DNA of 64,000 bases from Curtobacterium sp. ZW137 (GTDB taxonomy: Bacteria > Actinomycetota > Actinomycetes > Actinomycetales > Microbacteriaceae): contig NZ_RJKS01000001.1 in NCBI RefSeq assembly GCF_003762905.1, positions 186,001-250,000 on the forward strand. Reading direction: 5' to 3'. Position numbers and translations under genes: made by a program. The first letter of the stretch is position 1. Each line of letters starts with the position of its first letter. The notes under the pieces were generated by a model, which worked only from the letters and a program-made list of their open reading frames with translations, was not told where the DNA came from and did no database searches. Shown here piece by piece: positions 7,072-17,930 of this stretch.

Positions 7072-8697
7072 TTGTCCGCACGGATCCCCCCGGTCCTCCG
7101 GCCCGAACACCCGACCCCGAGGGCCCTCGCCGAACTGGCCAACGCCTTCGGTCTGCGGGTCGTCGGTTCGCTCGACGGCGTCGAGACGACCGGCGTCACG
7201 CTGAGCGCGGCCGAGGTCGCGCCGGGTGACGTCTTCGTCGGCGTGCACGGTGCGAACCGGCACGGCGCGGAGTTCGCCGCGGACGCCGCCGAGCGCGGTG
7301 CCGTCGCGGTGCTGACCGACGACGCCGGCGTGGCGCTGGCCGAACCGTCCGGCCTGCCGGTGCTCGTCGTCGACGACCCCCGCGCGGCGCTCGGCGACGT
7401 GTCGGCATGGGTCTACCGGACGCACCCGGACGAGGCGACCGACCTCCCGCAGCTCTTCGCGGTGACGGGCACGAACGGCAAGACCAGCACGTCGTACATC
7501 CTCGAGGGCATCCTCAAGCAGCTCGGCCTGGTCACGGGCCTCAGCTCGACCGCGGAGCGCCACATCGGTTCGCTCAGCGTCACGAGCCGCCTGACCACGC
7601 CCGAAGCGAGCGAGATGCACGCGCTCCTGGCCCGGATGCGCGAGAGCGAGGTCCGCGCCGTCGCCGTCGAGGTGAGCGCCCAGGCCCTCAGCCGCCACCG
7701 CGTCGACGGCATCGTCTTCGACGTGGTCGCGTTCACGAACCTCAGCCACGACCACCTCGACGACTACGCCGACATGGAGGAGTACTTCCAGGCGAAGCTG
7801 CCGCTGTTCCAGCCGGAGCACGGCCGTCGCGGCGTCGTCTCGCTCGACTCCGAGTGGGGTCACCGTGTCGTCGAGGACTCCCGCATCCCGGTGACCACCA
7901 TCACGGTGCACCCGGACGTCGAGGCGGAGTGGCACGTCGACATCGTCGAGGCCCACGCCGCGTACACCGAGTTCCGGCTCACCGGCCCCGAGGGTCGCGA
8001 GCTCACCACCCGTGTGCCGCTCATCGGCTGGCACATGGCCGCGAACGCCGCGCTGGCGATCGTGATGCTGGTGGAGGGCGGCTTCGAGCTCGGCGCCATC
8101 GCGCACGCACTCGAGAGCAACCACCGCCGCTACCCCGACGAGCAGGACGGCGCGACCGTCTCCGCCATCGAGTGCTACCTCCCCGGCCGCACCGAGCGCG
8201 TCTCCGGCGACCGTGGCCCGAGCGTCTACGTCGACTTCGGCCACAGCCCCGACGCCTTCCTCAACACCCTCGCCGCGGTGCGCCAGTTCACCCCGGGCAA
8301 GGTCGTGATGCTGTTCGGTGCCGACGGCGACCGCGACAAGACCAAGCGCGGCGACATGGCCCGCGTGGCCGCCGAGGGGTCCGACATCCTCGTCGTCACC
8401 GACCACCACCCGCGCTTCGAGGACGCCGCGTCGATCCGGAAGACCCTGGTCGACGCCGCGCGCGACGCCTTCCCCGAGCACGAGATCCACGAGGTCACCC
8501 CGCCGGAGGCCGCGATCCGCACCGCCGTCGGTCTCGTCGGCGAGGGCGACTCGATCCTCTGGGCCGGCCCCGGCCACCAGGACTACCGCGACATCCAGGG
8601 CGTCCGGACCCCGTACTCCGCCCGCGACGAGGCCCGTGCGGCACTCCGCGAGGCCGGCTGGGAGCCGAACGCCGGCCCGGTGGAGGAAGCGCGATGA
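7072..8697 (+). CDS. murE: UDP-MurNAc-tripeptide ligase MurE
   Basis: ATP-dependent ligase adding the third stem amino acid to UDP-MurNAc-L-Ala(or Gly)-D-Glu. About 541 residues from a TTG start just behind AAGGAG; in-frame GTGs at 7030, 7051 and 7054 are alternatives. ATP loop TGTNGKTSTSY, the TTPEASEMH element, and the carbamylated-lysine stretch YFQAKLPLF are present. The amino acid selection motif, DNPR in meso-diaminopimelate enzymes, reads H445-H-P-R448 (TDHHPRFED), and the usual EVSSHAL reads EVSAQAL. This suggests a different third residue; many Microbacteriaceae have group B peptidoglycan with homoserine, lysine or ornithine there. The murF start overlaps its stop codon by four bases. 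Confidence 0.95.
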   Translation: MSARIPPVLRPEHPTPRALAELANAFGLRVVGSLDGVETTGVTLSAAEVAPGDVFVGVHGANRHGAEFAADAAERGAVAVLTDDAGVALAEPSGLPVLVVDDPRAALGDVSAWVYRTHPDEATDLPQLFAVTGTNGKTSTSYILEGILKQLGLVTGLSSTAERHIGSLSVTSRLTTPEASEMHALLARMRESEVRAVAVEVSAQALSRHRVDGIVFDVVAFTNLSHDHLDDYADMEEYFQAKLPLFQPEHGRRGVVSLDSEWGHRVVEDSRIPVTTITVHPDVEAEWHVDIVEAHAAYTEFRLTGPEGRELTTRVPLIGWHMAANAALAIVMLVEGGFELGAIAHALESNHRRYPDEQDGATVSAIECYLPGRTERVSGDRGPSVYVDFGHSPDAFLNTLAAVRQFTPGKVVMLFGADGDRDKTKRGDMARVAAEGSDILVVTDHHPRFEDAASIRKTLVDAARDAFPEHEIHEVTPPEAAIRTAVGLVGEGDSILWAGPGHQDYRDIQGVRTPYSARDEARAALREAGWEPNAGPVEEAR

Positions 8698-10196
8698 TCG
8701 CCCTCTCCCTCGCCGAGATCGCCGCCGCGGTCGACGGCGAGCTCGTCCGCGGTGCCGCCGAGACGGTCGTCGACGGCTCCGTCGAGACCGACTCCCGCCT
8801 GGTCGGCCCCGGCAGTGTGTTCTTCGCGCTCCTCGGTGAGGAGACCGACGGGCACCGCTTCGTCCCGGCCGCGGCCGAGTCCGGTGCCGCGCTGGTGATC
8901 ACCGAGCACGAGACGGACACCCCGGGGGACACCGCGCAGATCGTCGTCGCGGACGGCTACGCGGCGCTCGCTGCCCTGGCCCACGAGGTCGTCGCCCGCG
9001 TCCGTGCCTCCAGCGCCGAGCGCACCGCGGCCGACGGCAGCCCCGCACCGCTCCGCGTCGTCGGCATCACCGGCTCGAACGGCAAGACGAGCACGAAGAA
9101 CATGCTCCGCACGATCCTGTCCGCGCACGGCGAGACCGTCGCGCCGGAGGGGTCGTTCAACAACCACGTCGGCGCCCCGATCTCGATGCTCCGCATCACG
9201 CACGACACCCGCTACCTCGTCGTCGAGATGGGCGCGAGCGGCGTCGGCCACATCGCCAAGCTCGTGCGCATCGCCGAGCCCGACACCGGCGTCGTCCTCA
9301 AGGTGGGCCTCGCGCACGCCGGCGAGTTCGGCGGCATCGAGGCGACGCAGCGCGCGAAGTCCGAGATGGTCACCGACCTGCCGGCCACCGCGACCGCGCT
9401 CCTCAACGTCGACGACGACCGCGTCGCGGCGATGCGCGACCTGACGGCCGCCGAGGTCGTCGGCTTCGGCACGTCCGACCAGGCGGACTACCGCCTGTCC
9501 GGTGTGTCCACGGACCGTGACGGCACCCGTTTCACCCTCACCGCGCCTCCCGTCCGGACCGTCGGTGACCAACCGACGGACAGTGACCGGTCTGGAGGGT
9601 CGGCACCAGTCCCCGAGACCGTCGACGTCCGCCTCGCCATCCTCGGCGAGCACCACGCGATGAACGCGACGGCCGCGCTGGCCGTCGGGCACCGCTGGGG
9701 CGTCCCGCTCGCGGACGGCGCCGCCGCGCTCGCGTCGATGACGCGCGCCGAGCGCTGGCGCATGGAGCTGCTCCAGGGCGGCCCCGAGGGCGTCACCGTC
9801 ATCAACGACGCGTACAACGCCTCGCCCGACTCGATGTCGGCCGCGCTCCGCACCCTGGCGCAGATCGTGCGTCCGGGGGAGCGGACCATCGCCGTGCTCG
9901 GCGAGATGGCCGAGCTCGGGGAGTTCTCCGTCGAGGAGCACGACCGCATCGGTCGACTCGTCGTCCGTCTCGGTGTCGGTCAGCTCGTGGTCGTCGGCCG
10001 CGGCGCGATGCCGATCCACCAGGCCGCCACCCTCGAGGGATCGTGGGACGGCGAGTCCGTGTTCATCGAGGACGTCGACGACGCCGTCCACGCCCTGCAG
10101 GAGATGGTCCGCCCCGGCGACGTCGTCCTCGTCAAGTCCTCGAAGTCGGCCGGGCTGCGATTCCTCGGCGACCGCCTCGGAGGTGTCTCCGCATGA
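8694..10196 (+). CDS. murF: UDP-MurNAc-pentapeptide synthetase MurF
   Basis: ATP-dependent ligase that adds D-Ala-D-Ala to the UDP-MurNAc-tripeptide. 500 residues with three Mur domains: substrate domain (about 1-110), ATP domain with [15 protein letters not shown], and the C-terminal domain with [15 protein letters not shown] overlaps the murE stop (ATGA). Within the middle domain the protein carries a Pro/Ser/Asp-rich insert of about 25 residues (encoded around 9546-9620) whose DNA resembles the dispersed hairpin repeat of the gaps; the frame is kept. Confidence 0.96.
   Translation: MIALSLAEIAAAVDGELVRGAAETVVDGSVETDSRLVGPGSVFFALLGEETDGHRFVPAAAESGAALVITEHETDTPGDTAQIVVADGYAALAALAHEVVARVRASSAERTAADGSPAPLRVVGITGSNGKTSTKNMLRTILSAHGETVAPEGSFNNHVGAPISMLRITHDTRYLVVEMGASGVGHIAKLVRIAEPDTGVVLKVGLAHAGEFGGIEATQRAKSEMVTDLPATATALLNVDDDRVAAMRDLTAAEVVGFGTSDQADYRLSGVSTDRDGTRFTLTAPPVRTVGDQPTDSDRSGGSAPVPETVDVRLAILGEHHAMNATAALAVGHRWGVPLADGAAALASMTRAERWRMELLQGGPEGVTVINDAYNASPDSMSAALRTLAQIVRPGERTIAVLGEMAELGEFSVEEHDRIGRLVVRLGVGQLVVVGRGAMPIHQAATLEGSWDGESVFIEDVDDAVHALQEMVRPGDVVLVKSSKSAGLRFLGDRLGGVSA
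9546..9599 (+). repeat. Hairpin repeat inside murF
   Basis: Begins CCTCCCGTCCGG, the same 12 bases that end the intergenic elements at 30113-30155 and 57651-57692, and ends GGTCTGGAGGG. In between, CCGTCGGT (9559-9566) pairs perfectly with ACCGACGG (9572-9579). It adds residues in frame to MurF. Confidence 0.5.
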
Positions 10197-11296
10197 TCGC
10201 CCTGCTCATCGCCGGCGCGGTGTCGCTGGTGTTCACACTGCTGCTCACGCCGTTGTTCATCCGGCTGTTCCACCGGCTCGGCTGGGGACAGTTCATCCGT
10301 GACGACGGTCCGCAGTCGCACCACACCAAGCGCGGCACCGCGACCATGGGCGGCATCGTCCTGATCCTCGGCACGGTGATCGGCTACTTCGTCGGGCACC
10401 TCGTCGGCGGGGACTCCATCACGCTCTCCGGTGTGCTCGTGCTCTTCCTCATGGTCGGGCTCGGGTTCGTGGGCTTCGTCGACGACTTCCTCAAGGTCCG
10501 GCGCCAGCGGAGCCTCGGGCTCGGCGGCTGGGCGAAGATCCTCGGCCAGGTCATCGTCGGCGTGATCTTCGCGACCATCGCCCTCGTCGTGCCGACCTCG
10601 ACGGGCAAGCCCCCGGCGTCCACGATGATCTCGGCGATCCGGGACATCCCGTGGCTCGACTTCATGGCGCTCGGCACGGTCATCGGGACGATCCTGTTCC
10701 TGGCCTGGATCGTGCTGCTGACGGTCTCGACGTCGAACGGCGTGAACGTCGCCGACGGACTCGACGGCCTCGCGACCGGGTCGAGCATCCTGGCGATCGG
10801 CTCCTACGTCATCATCGGCTTCTGGCAGTCGAACCAGATCTGCGGCGGTGCCCGGCTCGACGCCAGCACCGAGCACGCCTGCTACACGGTGACGAACCCG
10901 CTCGACCTGGCGGTCGTCGCGGCCGCCGTGTGCGGTGGTCTGATCGGCTTCCTCTGGTACAACACGTCGCCGGCACAGATCTTCCTCGGCGACACCGGCT
11001 CGCTCGGCCTCGGCGGCGCGCTCGCGGGTCTCGCGATCCTCAGCCGCACCGAGCTGCTGCTCGTCCTCATCGGCGGCCTGTTCTTCATCGTCACCGGCTC
11101 GGTCATCCTGCAGCGGGCGTACTTCAAGATCACCCACGGCAAGCGCATCTTCCGGATGAGTCCGCTGCACCACCACTTCGAGCTCAAGGGCTGGGCCGAG
11201 GTCACCGTCGTCGTGCGGTTCTGGATCATCGCCGGGCTCTGCGTCGCCGCGGGTGTCGGACTCTTCTACCTCGAATGGATCGCGCGCGTTGGCTGA
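10193..11296 (+). CDS. mraY: Phospho-N-acetylmuramoyl-pentapeptide transferase MraY
   Basis: Integral membrane enzyme that moves phospho-MurNAc-pentapeptide from UDP to undecaprenyl phosphate, giving lipid I. 367 residues, about ten membrane helices. Family signatures: [16 protein letters not shown] near residue 38, [17 protein letters not shown] (aspartates of the active site), [13 protein letters not shown], and [13 protein letters not shown] near the C-terminus. ATG overlaps the murF stop by 4 bases. Confidence 0.97.
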   Translation: MIALLIAGAVSLVFTLLLTPLFIRLFHRLGWGQFIRDDGPQSHHTKRGTATMGGIVLILGTVIGYFVGHLVGGDSITLSGVLVLFLMVGLGFVGFVDDFLKVRRQRSLGLGGWAKILGQVIVGVIFATIALVVPTSTGKPPASTMISAIRDIPWLDFMALGTVIGTILFLAWIVLLTVSTSNGVNVADGLDGLATGSSILAIGSYVIIGFWQSNQICGGARLDASTEHACYTVTNPLDLAVVAAAVCGGLIGFLWYNTSPAQIFLGDTGSLGLGGALAGLAILSRTELLLVLIGGLFFIVTGSVILQRAYFKITHGKRIFRMSPLHHHFELKGWAEVTVVVRFWIIAGLCVAAGVGLFYLEWIARVG

Positions 11297-12824
11297 TCGT
11301 CTGCAGGGCCTCGACAGCTGGTACTCGGACGGCTGGAAGGGCCTCGGCGTCGCCGTGCTCGGGCTCGGTGCGACCGGGTTCTCCGTCGCCGACACCCTCG
11401 TCGAGCTCGGCAGCAGCGTCACCGTGTACTCCACGGACGCCCCCGCGGACAGCGTGGAGCTCCTCGAGGTCATCGGCGCCCGGTTCGTGCAGACCCCGCT
11501 CGACAGCGTCCCCGCGGCGCTGCAAGAGCAGGCGCCCGACGTCGTCATCGTGTCGCCGGGACTCCCGCCGCACAACGCGACCGTGCAGTGGTCGGTGGCC
11601 AACAGCGCCGTCTGGGGCGACATCGAGCTCGCCTGGCGCGTGCGCGACAAGGTCGTCCGTGGCCCGGTCGCCGCACCCTGGGTGACGATCACCGGCACGA
11701 ACGGCAAGACCACCACCACGCAGCTCACCACCGCGATGTACGAGGCCGAGGGGCTCCGCGCCGTGGCATGCGGCAACATCGGCGTGCCGGTGCTCGACGT
11801 CGTCCGCGACCCGGACGGCTTCGACGTCCTCGTCGTCGAGCTCTCCAGCCACCAGCTCCACTACATGGCGGACTCCGGCGACGGGGCGGTGCTGCCGCTC
11901 GCGTCGGCGTGCCTGAACATCGCCGACGACCACCTCGAGTGGCACGGCTCCGCCGCGGCGTACCGGGCCGCGAAGGCCAAGGTCTACGAGCGCACCGTGC
12001 TCGCGTGCGTCTACAACGTCACCGACGAGGTCACCCGCGCCATGGTCGAGGACGCCGACGTCGTCGAGGGCTGCCGTGCCGTCGGCTTCACCCCGGGCAT
12101 CCCGGGCCCCGGCGAGGTGGGGGTCGTCGAGGACGTCCTCTGCGACCGCGCGTTCACCGAGGACCGCCGGAACTCGGCGCTCGAGCTCGCGACGCACGCC
12201 GACCTCGAGCAGGCCGGTCTCGCCAGCCCGCACATGACGATGAACGTGCTCGCCGCGGCCGCCCTCGCGCGTGCCGGCGCCGTCCGACCGAGCTCGATCC
12301 AGAGCGCGGTGCAGGCCTTCCGCGCCGACCACCACCGCACCGAACTGGTCGCGACCGGCGTCGACGGCATCACCTGGGTGGACGACTCGAAGGCCACGAA
12401 CCCGCACGCGGCGACGGCATCGCTGTCCGCGTTCGAGCCCGTCGTGTGGATCGTCGGCGGCCAGTTCAAGGGCGTCGACATCGACGGCCTCGTCGAGCGC
12501 TTCGGGCCGACCGCCCGCGGCGTCGTCGTGATCGGCACCGACCGGACCCCCGTCCTGGAGGCATTCGGACGACACGCGCCCGCGGTGCCGGTGCTGCAGG
12601 TCGAAGCATCGGACACTGATCAGGTCATGCCCGAGGCGGTCCGGCATGCCGCTTCGGTCGCGAGACCGGGCGACACGGTCCTCCTCGCCCCCGCTGCCGC
12701 GTCGTTCGACCAGTTCGGCTCCTACGCGGACCGGGGCGAGCGTTTCGCGGCGGCGGTCCACGAGCACCTGGGAGGCAACGCCGATGGCGACGACACCGAC
12801 GGACCTTCCGACGAACGCCCGTAG
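11289..12824 (+). CDS. murD: UDP-MurNAc-L-alanine:D-glutamate ligase MurD
   Basis: Adds D-glutamate to UDP-MurNAc-L-alanine. 511 residues from the TTG at 11289, which overlaps the end of mraY; a GTG at 11253 is in frame and would add 12 residues, and neither has a clear ribosome binding site. N-terminal Rossmann domain ([17 protein letters not shown]), ATP loop [14 protein letters not shown], then [12 protein letters not shown] and the C-terminal domain with [12 protein letters not shown]. Its 3' end overlaps the beginning of ftsW by 41 bases. Confidence 0.94.
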   Translation: MADRLQGLDSWYSDGWKGLGVAVLGLGATGFSVADTLVELGSSVTVYSTDAPADSVELLEVIGARFVQTPLDSVPAALQEQAPDVVIVSPGLPPHNATVQWSVANSAVWGDIELAWRVRDKVVRGPVAAPWVTITGTNGKTTTTQLTTAMYEAEGLRAVACGNIGVPVLDVVRDPDGFDVLVVELSSHQLHYMADSGDGAVLPLASACLNIADDHLEWHGSAAAYRAAKAKVYERTVLACVYNVTDEVTRAMVEDADVVEGCRAVGFTPGIPGPGEVGVVEDVLCDRAFTEDRRNSALELATHADLEQAGLASPHMTMNVLAAAALARAGAVRPSSIQSAVQAFRADHHRTELVATGVDGITWVDDSKATNPHAATASLSAFEPVVWIVGGQFKGVDIDGLVERFGPTARGVVVIGTDRTPVLEAFGRHAPAVPVLQVEASDTDQVMPEAVRHAASVARPGDTVLLAPAAASFDQFGSYADRGERFAAAVHEHLGGNADGDDTDGPSDERP

Positions 12825-14043
12825 CGCGCGCGTCCAGGGGGCTGCGCGCCGGCCGAACGGTGCGGTCGTCGCGGTGAAGAACGTCTTCGTCGCCGAGTCG
12901 AGCACGTTCTACACGATCCTCGGCGTGACGCTGTTCCTCGTCGTCTTCGGCGTCGTGATGGTGCTCTCGTCGTCGAGCGTCGAGCAGTACGCGGCGACGC
13001 ACGACTTCTTCGGCGCGTTCACGCGCCAGGGGCTGTACGCCATCATCGGCATCCCGCTGATGCTCATCGCCAGCCGCTTCCGGGTCGCGACCTGGCGGAA
13101 GTACGCCAGGTGGATCATCGTGATCGGCCTGCTCGTCCAGGCGCTCGTCGTGCTGACGCCGCTCGGCTACTCGATCCAGGGCAACCGGAACTGGATCAAG
13201 CTCGGGACGTTCACCGCGCAGCCCTCCGAGATCCTCAAGCTCGCGCTGGTGCTCGGCATCGGCACGATCGTCTACCAGAAGCGCAACAAGCTCGACGACT
13301 GGAAGCAGATCCTCATCCCGATCGGCCTCGTGACGGCCGCCTCGATCGGCCTCGTGCTGTTCGGTGGCGACCAGGGCACCGCGATGGTGATGATGATCCT
13401 GGTCTTCGGCGCGATGTTCGTCGGCGGCATCCGCCTGCGGCACCTCGGCATCGTGGTCGGCGCGGTCCTCGTGCTGCTGCCGTTCGTGACGATGGCCTCG
13501 AGCTCCCGGTCGTCCCGCATCAGCGCGTGGCTCTCCGGCTGCACGGACACCAGCCAGTACCAGGACCTCTGCTGGCAGCCGGTCCACGGCATGTGGGCGC
13601 TGGCATCCGGCGGCGTGTTCGGCGTCGGGCTCGGCAACTCCAAGGCGAAGTGGTCGTGGCTGCCCGAGGCGGACAACGACTACATCTTCGCGATCATCGG
13701 CGAGGAGCTCGGCCTGATCGGCGCGGTCGTCGTCCTCGCCCTGTTCGTCGTGCTCGCGATCAGCATGGTCCGGATCATCCGCCTCTCCGACGACGCGTTC
13801 GTCCGGACGGTCACCGGCGGCGTCCTGGCGTGGATCATCGGCCAGGCGCTCGTGAACATCGGCGTGGTCCTCGGCCTGCTCCCGGTGCTCGGCGTCCCAC
13901 TCCCACTGATCTCGGCAGGTGGTTCGGCGCTCATCATGACCCTCGTCGCGATCGGCGTCGTGCTGTCCTTCGCCCGCGAACTGCCCGGCAAGGCGGAGCT
14001 CTCGAACCGCGACCTGCCCCGAACGAACGGAGCGCTCCGGTGA
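12784..14043 (+). CDS. ftsW: Septal peptidoglycan glycosyltransferase FtsW (SEDS)
   Basis: SEDS-family membrane enzyme that polymerises lipid II at the septum together with FtsI. 419 residues with about ten membrane helices. Typical elements: NRNWIKLGTFTAQPSEILKL, the large outer loop between helices 7 and 8, LPEADNDYIFAIIGEELG, and PLPLISAGGSALI near the end. ATG at 12784 follows a GGGAGG site and lies inside the murD end. The murG start overlaps its stop by 4 bases. Confidence 0.96.
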   Translation: MATTPTDLPTNARSARVQGAARRPNGAVVAVKNVFVAESSTFYTILGVTLFLVVFGVVMVLSSSSVEQYAATHDFFGAFTRQGLYAIIGIPLMLIASRFRVATWRKYARWIIVIGLLVQALVVLTPLGYSIQGNRNWIKLGTFTAQPSEILKLALVLGIGTIVYQKRNKLDDWKQILIPIGLVTAASIGLVLFGGDQGTAMVMMILVFGAMFVGGIRLRHLGIVVGAVLVLLPFVTMASSSRSSRISAWLSGCTDTSQYQDLCWQPVHGMWALASGGVFGVGLGNSKAKWSWLPEADNDYIFAIIGEELGLIGAVVVLALFVVLAISMVRIIRLSDDAFVRTVTGGVLAWIIGQALVNIGVVLGLLPVLGVPLPLISAGGSALIMTLVAIGVVLSFARELPGKAELSNRDLPRTNGALR

Positions 14044-15215
14044 GCACCTACCTCTTCGCCGGCGGCGGCACCGCCGGCCACGTCAACCCCCTGCTCGCCG
14101 TCGCCGACCGGCTGACCGAGCGTTCCCCGGAGGACACCGTCATCGTCCTCGGCACCGCAGAGGGCCTGGAGTCCCGCCTCGTCCCGATGCGCGGGTACGA
14201 GCTGCTGACGATCCCGCGCCTGCCGTTCCCGCGGAAGCCGAACGCCGCAGCCCTGCGGTTCCCCGGCGCCTTCTGGCGTGCGGTCAAGCGCACCGAGCAG
14301 ATCATCCGCGAGCGGGACGTCGACGTCGTCCTCGGCGTCGGCGGGTACGCGTCCGCGCCCGCCTACATCGCGGCGAAGCGCACCGGCACCCCGATCGTCG
14401 TGCACGAGCAGAACGCCAAGCCGGGTCTGGCGAACCGGCACGCCGCGTTCCTGACGAGCCACGTCGGCGTGACGTTCTCGAACACTCGCCTACGGCACTC
14501 CCGCGTCGTCGGGATGCCGCTCCGCCGGGAGATCGAGTCGCTCGACCGCCGCGCCAGCCGCGCGGAGGGGCTCGCCGAGTTCGGGCTCGACCCCGCCCGC
14601 CCGGTGCTGCTCGTCACGGGCGGGTCGTCCGGTGCGCGGAGCATCAACACCACGATCAACCGCTCGGCGGCGACCATCGTCGGTGCCGGCTGGCAGGTCC
14701 TGCACGTCGTGGGCGGCAAGTCCGAGATCGGCCCGAGCGACCTCGACGGCTACACCGTGCTGCCGTACTGCGACCGGATGGACCTGGCGTACGCGGCCTC
14801 GGACTTCGTCGTCTCGCGCTCCGGCGCCGGCATGGTCTGCGAGCTCACCGCCGTCGGGCTGCCGAGCGTCCTGGTGCCGTACCCTGTCGGCAACGGCGAG
14901 CAGCGGCACAACGCCCGCGACGTCGTCGGCGCCGGGGGAGCGGTCCTCGTCGCGGACCAGGAATTCGACCAGGACTGGGTGACGTTCCAGCTGCTGGGCA
15001 TCCTGCAGGACCGGGCCCGCATCGCGAGCATGGCGGTCCGTTCCGGCAGCGTCGGCCACCGCGACGGCGCCGACCGGATGACCGACCTGGCCCTCGACGC
15101 CGCGCGTGAGCGCGGCACCGGCAGCACCGGCGGCACGAACGGCACCAGCACCGGCAACACCGGCGGAACGAACGGCACCAGCACCAGCAGCACCGGCACC
15201 ACGGAGGAACCATGA
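14040..15215 (+). CDS. murG: UDP-GlcNAc:lipid I N-acetylglucosaminyltransferase MurG
   Basis: GT28 enzyme that turns lipid I into lipid II on the inner membrane face. 391 residues; start GTG overlaps the ftsW stop. N-terminal glycine loop [15 protein letters not shown], second loop [23 protein letters not shown], and the C-terminal UDP-GlcNAc site with [13 protein letters not shown] and [17 protein letters not shown]. The last 35 residues are a Gly/Thr/Ser/Asn tail of near-repeats ([11 protein letters not shown]) that relatives lack; the DNA there (15110-15205) is a tandem near-repeat built on GGCACC, likely produced by slippage. Confidence 0.96.
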   Translation: MSTYLFAGGGTAGHVNPLLAVADRLTERSPEDTVIVLGTAEGLESRLVPMRGYELLTIPRLPFPRKPNAAALRFPGAFWRAVKRTEQIIRERDVDVVLGVGGYASAPAYIAAKRTGTPIVVHEQNAKPGLANRHAAFLTSHVGVTFSNTRLRHSRVVGMPLRREIESLDRRASRAEGLAEFGLDPARPVLLVTGGSSGARSINTTINRSAATIVGAGWQVLHVVGGKSEIGPSDLDGYTVLPYCDRMDLAYAASDFVVSRSGAGMVCELTAVGLPSVLVPYPVGNGEQRHNARDVVGAGGAVLVADQEFDQDWVTFQLLGILQDRARIASMAVRSGSVGHRDGADRMTDLALDAARERGTGSTGGTNGTSTGNTGGTNGTSTSSTGTTEEP

Positions 15216-16633
15216 CCATCAAGCCGGACCTGACCCAGCCGATCCCGGACGACCTCGGCACGGTCCACTTCGTCGGCATCGGCGGCTCCGGCATGAGCGG
15301 CATCGCCCGGATGTTCCTCGCCGCCGGTCACACCGTCACGGGCAGCGACTCCCGCGAGACCGCGACCACCGGCCGGATGCGCGAGCTCGGTGCCGAGGTG
15401 CACATCGGCCACGACGCGAGCAACGTCGGCGCCGCCGACACGATCGTCGTCACGAGCGCCCTCTGGCCGGACAACCCCGAACTCCTCGAGGCCCAGCGCC
15501 GTGGTCTGCCGGTCCTGCACCGCTCCCAGGCCCTCGCCGCGCTGATCGCCGAGCACCGCCTCGTCGCGGTCGCCGGCGCGCACGGCAAGACCACCTCGAC
15601 CGGCATGATCGTCACCGCGATGGTCGAGCTCGGCCTCGACCCGAGCTTCGTCAACGGCGGCGTGATCCAGTCGCTCGGCACCAGCTCGGCCCCGGGGAAG
15701 AGCGACCTCTTCGTGGTCGAGGCCGACGAGTCCGACGGCTCCTTCCTGCTCTACGACGTCGCCGTCGCGCTCATCACGAACGTCGACGCCGACCACCTCG
15801 ACCACTACGGCAGCGAGGACGCCTTCATCGACGCCTTCGTCGAGTTCGCCGCGAAGGCGAGCGAGCGCGTGGTCGTCTCGAGCGACGACGCCGGCGCCAA
15901 GCGCGTGACGGCGGGCGTCCGAGCCCTCGAGCACGCCCCCGAGATCGTCACGTTCGGGGAGGCCGTCGACGCCGACGTCCGCATCGAGCGCATCGTCGAG
16001 TCCGCCGGCGTCGAGGTCGACTTCCGCGCTGCGGGCGAGGCGCACCACATCACGCTCCGCGTCCCCGGCCGCCACAACGCGATCAACGCGGTCGGCGCGT
16101 TCGCGGTCCTCACCGGACTCGGTGTCGCACCGGCCGACGCGATCCGCGGCATCGAGGCCTTCGGCGGCACCGAGCGACGCTTCGAGCTGCACGGCGTCGA
16201 GCGCGGCGTGTCGGTCTACGACGACTACGCCCACCACCCGACCGAGGTCGCGGCGGCCCTCAAGGCAGCGCGCAACGTCGTCGGCGACGGCCGGATCATC
16301 GCGATCCACCAGCCGCACCTGTACTCCCGCACCCGGATGATGGCCGGCGACTTCGCCAAGGTCTACGAGGACCTCGCCGACCACACGGTCGTGCTCGACG
16401 TCTACGGCGCGCGCGAGGACCCGGAGCCCGGCGTCACCGGCGCCCTCGTCCAGGAGCGCTTCCACGACCAGTCGCACGTCGACTACCTGCCGGACTGGGC
16501 CGACGCGTCGGCTCGTGCCGCAGCGGTCGCGCGCGACGGAGACATCATCATGACCCTCAGCTGCGGCGACGTGTACCGGATCATCCCGCAGGTGCTGGCC
16601 GCGCTGCAGACCGACGAGGCAACGTCCCGGTGA
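15212..16633 (+). CDS. murC: UDP-MurNAc:L-alanine ligase MurC
   Basis: ATP-dependent ligase adding the first amino acid (L-Ala or Gly) to UDP-MurNAc. 473 residues. N-terminal [20 protein letters not shown] loop [13 protein letters not shown], metal/ribose region [11 protein letters not shown] and [12 protein letters not shown]-terminal [15 protein letters not shown] overlaps the murG stop; the ftsQ GTG overlaps its own stop. Confidence 0.97.
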   Translation: MTIKPDLTQPIPDDLGTVHFVGIGGSGMSGIARMFLAAGHTVTGSDSRETATTGRMRELGAEVHIGHDASNVGAADTIVVTSALWPDNPELLEAQRRGLPVLHRSQALAALIAEHRLVAVAGAHGKTTSTGMIVTAMVELGLDPSFVNGGVIQSLGTSSAPGKSDLFVVEADESDGSFLLYDVAVALITNVDADHLDHYGSEDAFIDAFVEFAAKASERVVVSSDDAGAKRVTAGVRALEHAPEIVTFGEAVDADVRIERIVESAGVEVDFRAAGEAHHITLRVPGRHNAINAVGAFAVLTGLGVAPADAIRGIEAFGGTERRFELHGVERGVSVYDDYAHHPTEVAAALKAARNVVGDGRIIAIHQPHLYSRTRMMAGDFAKVYEDLADHTVVLDVYGAREDPEPGVTGALVQERFHDQSHVDYLPDWADASARAAAVARDGDIIMTLSCGDVYRIIPQVLAALQTDEATSR

Positions 16634-17745
16634 AACGTCCCGAGGGCTTCGACGAGCGACCGGCGCAGCCGGCCGCCGGCGTCGAGGGCGAGCGCGCACC
16701 GCGTGAGCGACGTGCACCGCGGATCCCGCGGTTGCCCCGCAGGCAGGGGGCCGGGACGGACGACGGCCGGGAGGCACGGGTCGCCCCGGAGACGCCGGCT
16801 GCGGCTCCGGAGACCGTCGCGTCACCCGTGTCCCGTCCCGCGGCAACCGACCACGACGCGGCCGCGACCGACGTCGTCGACCTGCTCACCGCCTCCAGGC
16901 CGGCCGAGTCGGCGGACGCGAGCGACGACCACGAGGCGCCCATCGGTGCCGGGGTCCGCGCCGCGGAGACCGCGCGCGACGCCCGCGTCGCCCGCAAGCG
17001 GCGCAAGCTCCTCGAGCGTGCCGAGGTCCGGCGGTTCACCCGCCGCTCCCGGCACCGCCGCGCCGCGTGGGTGACCGCCGGTGGTGTGGTCGTCGTGCTC
17101 GGCGTGTCGATCCTCGTCGCGGTGTACTCGCCGCTGATGGCGCTCCGGACGATCGAGATCAAGGGCACCAGCCGGGTCGACGACGCCGCGCTCCGCCAGG
17201 CGCTCTCCGAGCAGATCGGGACGCCGCTCGCGCGCCTCGACTTCGGTGCGATCAAGAAGGACATCGCCGGCTTCCCGCTCATCGAGAGCTACGTGACCGA
17301 GGAAGAGCCGCCGAACACGCTCGTCGTGACCGTCACCGAGCGGACGCCGGTCGTCGCCGTGAAGACCGGGAAGACGTTCGACCTCGTCGACCCCGCGGGG
17401 ATCGTCGTGCAGTCCGCGCCGAAGCAGCCGGACACGATGCCGCTCGCCGACATCGGGTCGGCGAAGCTCGGGTCCTCGGTGTTCCGGACGATGACCGAGG
17501 TGGTGCTGGCGCTGCCCTCCACCGTGCGGGCGCAGGTGTCCGGCGTGTCCGCGTCGACCGCGGACGACGTGACGCTCACCATGAAGGACGGCTCCCGGGT
17601 CGTCTGGGGGAGCCCGGACGACTCCGACGCGAAGGCGGCGCTCCTCGACGCCCTCGTGAAGGACCACGCGTCCCGCGACCCGAAGACCGCGGTGGAGTAC
17701 GACGTCTCCGCCCCGGACAACGGCATCATCCGCGCCCAGTCCTGA
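16630..17745 (+). CDS. ftsQ: Cell division protein FtsQ
   Basis: Bitopic division protein that recruits and regulates FtsL-FtsB and FtsWI. 371 residues. A long, acidic and basic, probably disordered cytoplasmic part (1-145), one membrane helix (about 147-168), a POTRA domain ([20 protein letters not shown] onwards) and the FtsQ beta domain. GTG overlaps the murC stop by 4 bases. No ddl or ftsA gene lies in the cluster; lack of FtsA is normal for actinobacteria, where SepF takes its place. Confidence 0.93.
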   Translation: MKRPEGFDERPAQPAAGVEGERAPRERRAPRIPRLPRRQGAGTDDGREARVAPETPAAAPETVASPVSRPAATDHDAAATDVVDLLTASRPAESADASDDHEAPIGAGVRAAETARDARVARKRRKLLERAEVRRFTRRSRHRRAAWVTAGGVVVVLGVSILVAVYSPLMALRTIEIKGTSRVDDAALRQALSEQIGTPLARLDFGAIKKDIAGFPLIESYVTEEEPPNTLVVTVTERTPVVAVKTGKTFDLVDPAGIVVQSAPKQPDTMPLADIGSAKLGSSVFRTMTEVVLALPSTVRAQVSGVSASTADDVTLTMKDGSRVVWGSPDDSDAKAALLDALVKDHASRDPKTAVEYDVSAPDNGIIRAQS

Positions 17746-17880
17746 CGCGCCTCGTCCCGACGCACCCTGCGCCGCGCGGGGGAGAATTGCGGGGCGGGTT
17801 CGCGACACGCGGCGTGGCGGGGCGACACCGCGGCGAGCACCCCCGTAGCGTCGATGCAAGCACCACACCTAGCAGCAAAG

Positions 17881-17910
17881 ACCCTGAACTTCAAGTAAAG
17901 GTTGAGGGTT
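17881..17910 (+). promoter_or_regulatory. Inverted repeat upstream of ftsZ
   Basis: ACCCTGAACT at 17881-17890 pairs with GGTTGAGGGT at 17900-17909 (8 of 10 positions) around TCAAGTAAA. It sits 21 bases before the ftsZ GTG, next to the ribosome binding site (CCGGAGG, about 17914-17920), where it could act as an operator or in the leader RNA. The rest of the 17746-17930 gap must hold the ftsZ promoter; I cannot name its hexamers with confidence. Confidence 0.4.
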
Positions 17911-17930
17911 CAACCGGAGGCCGGACTGAC

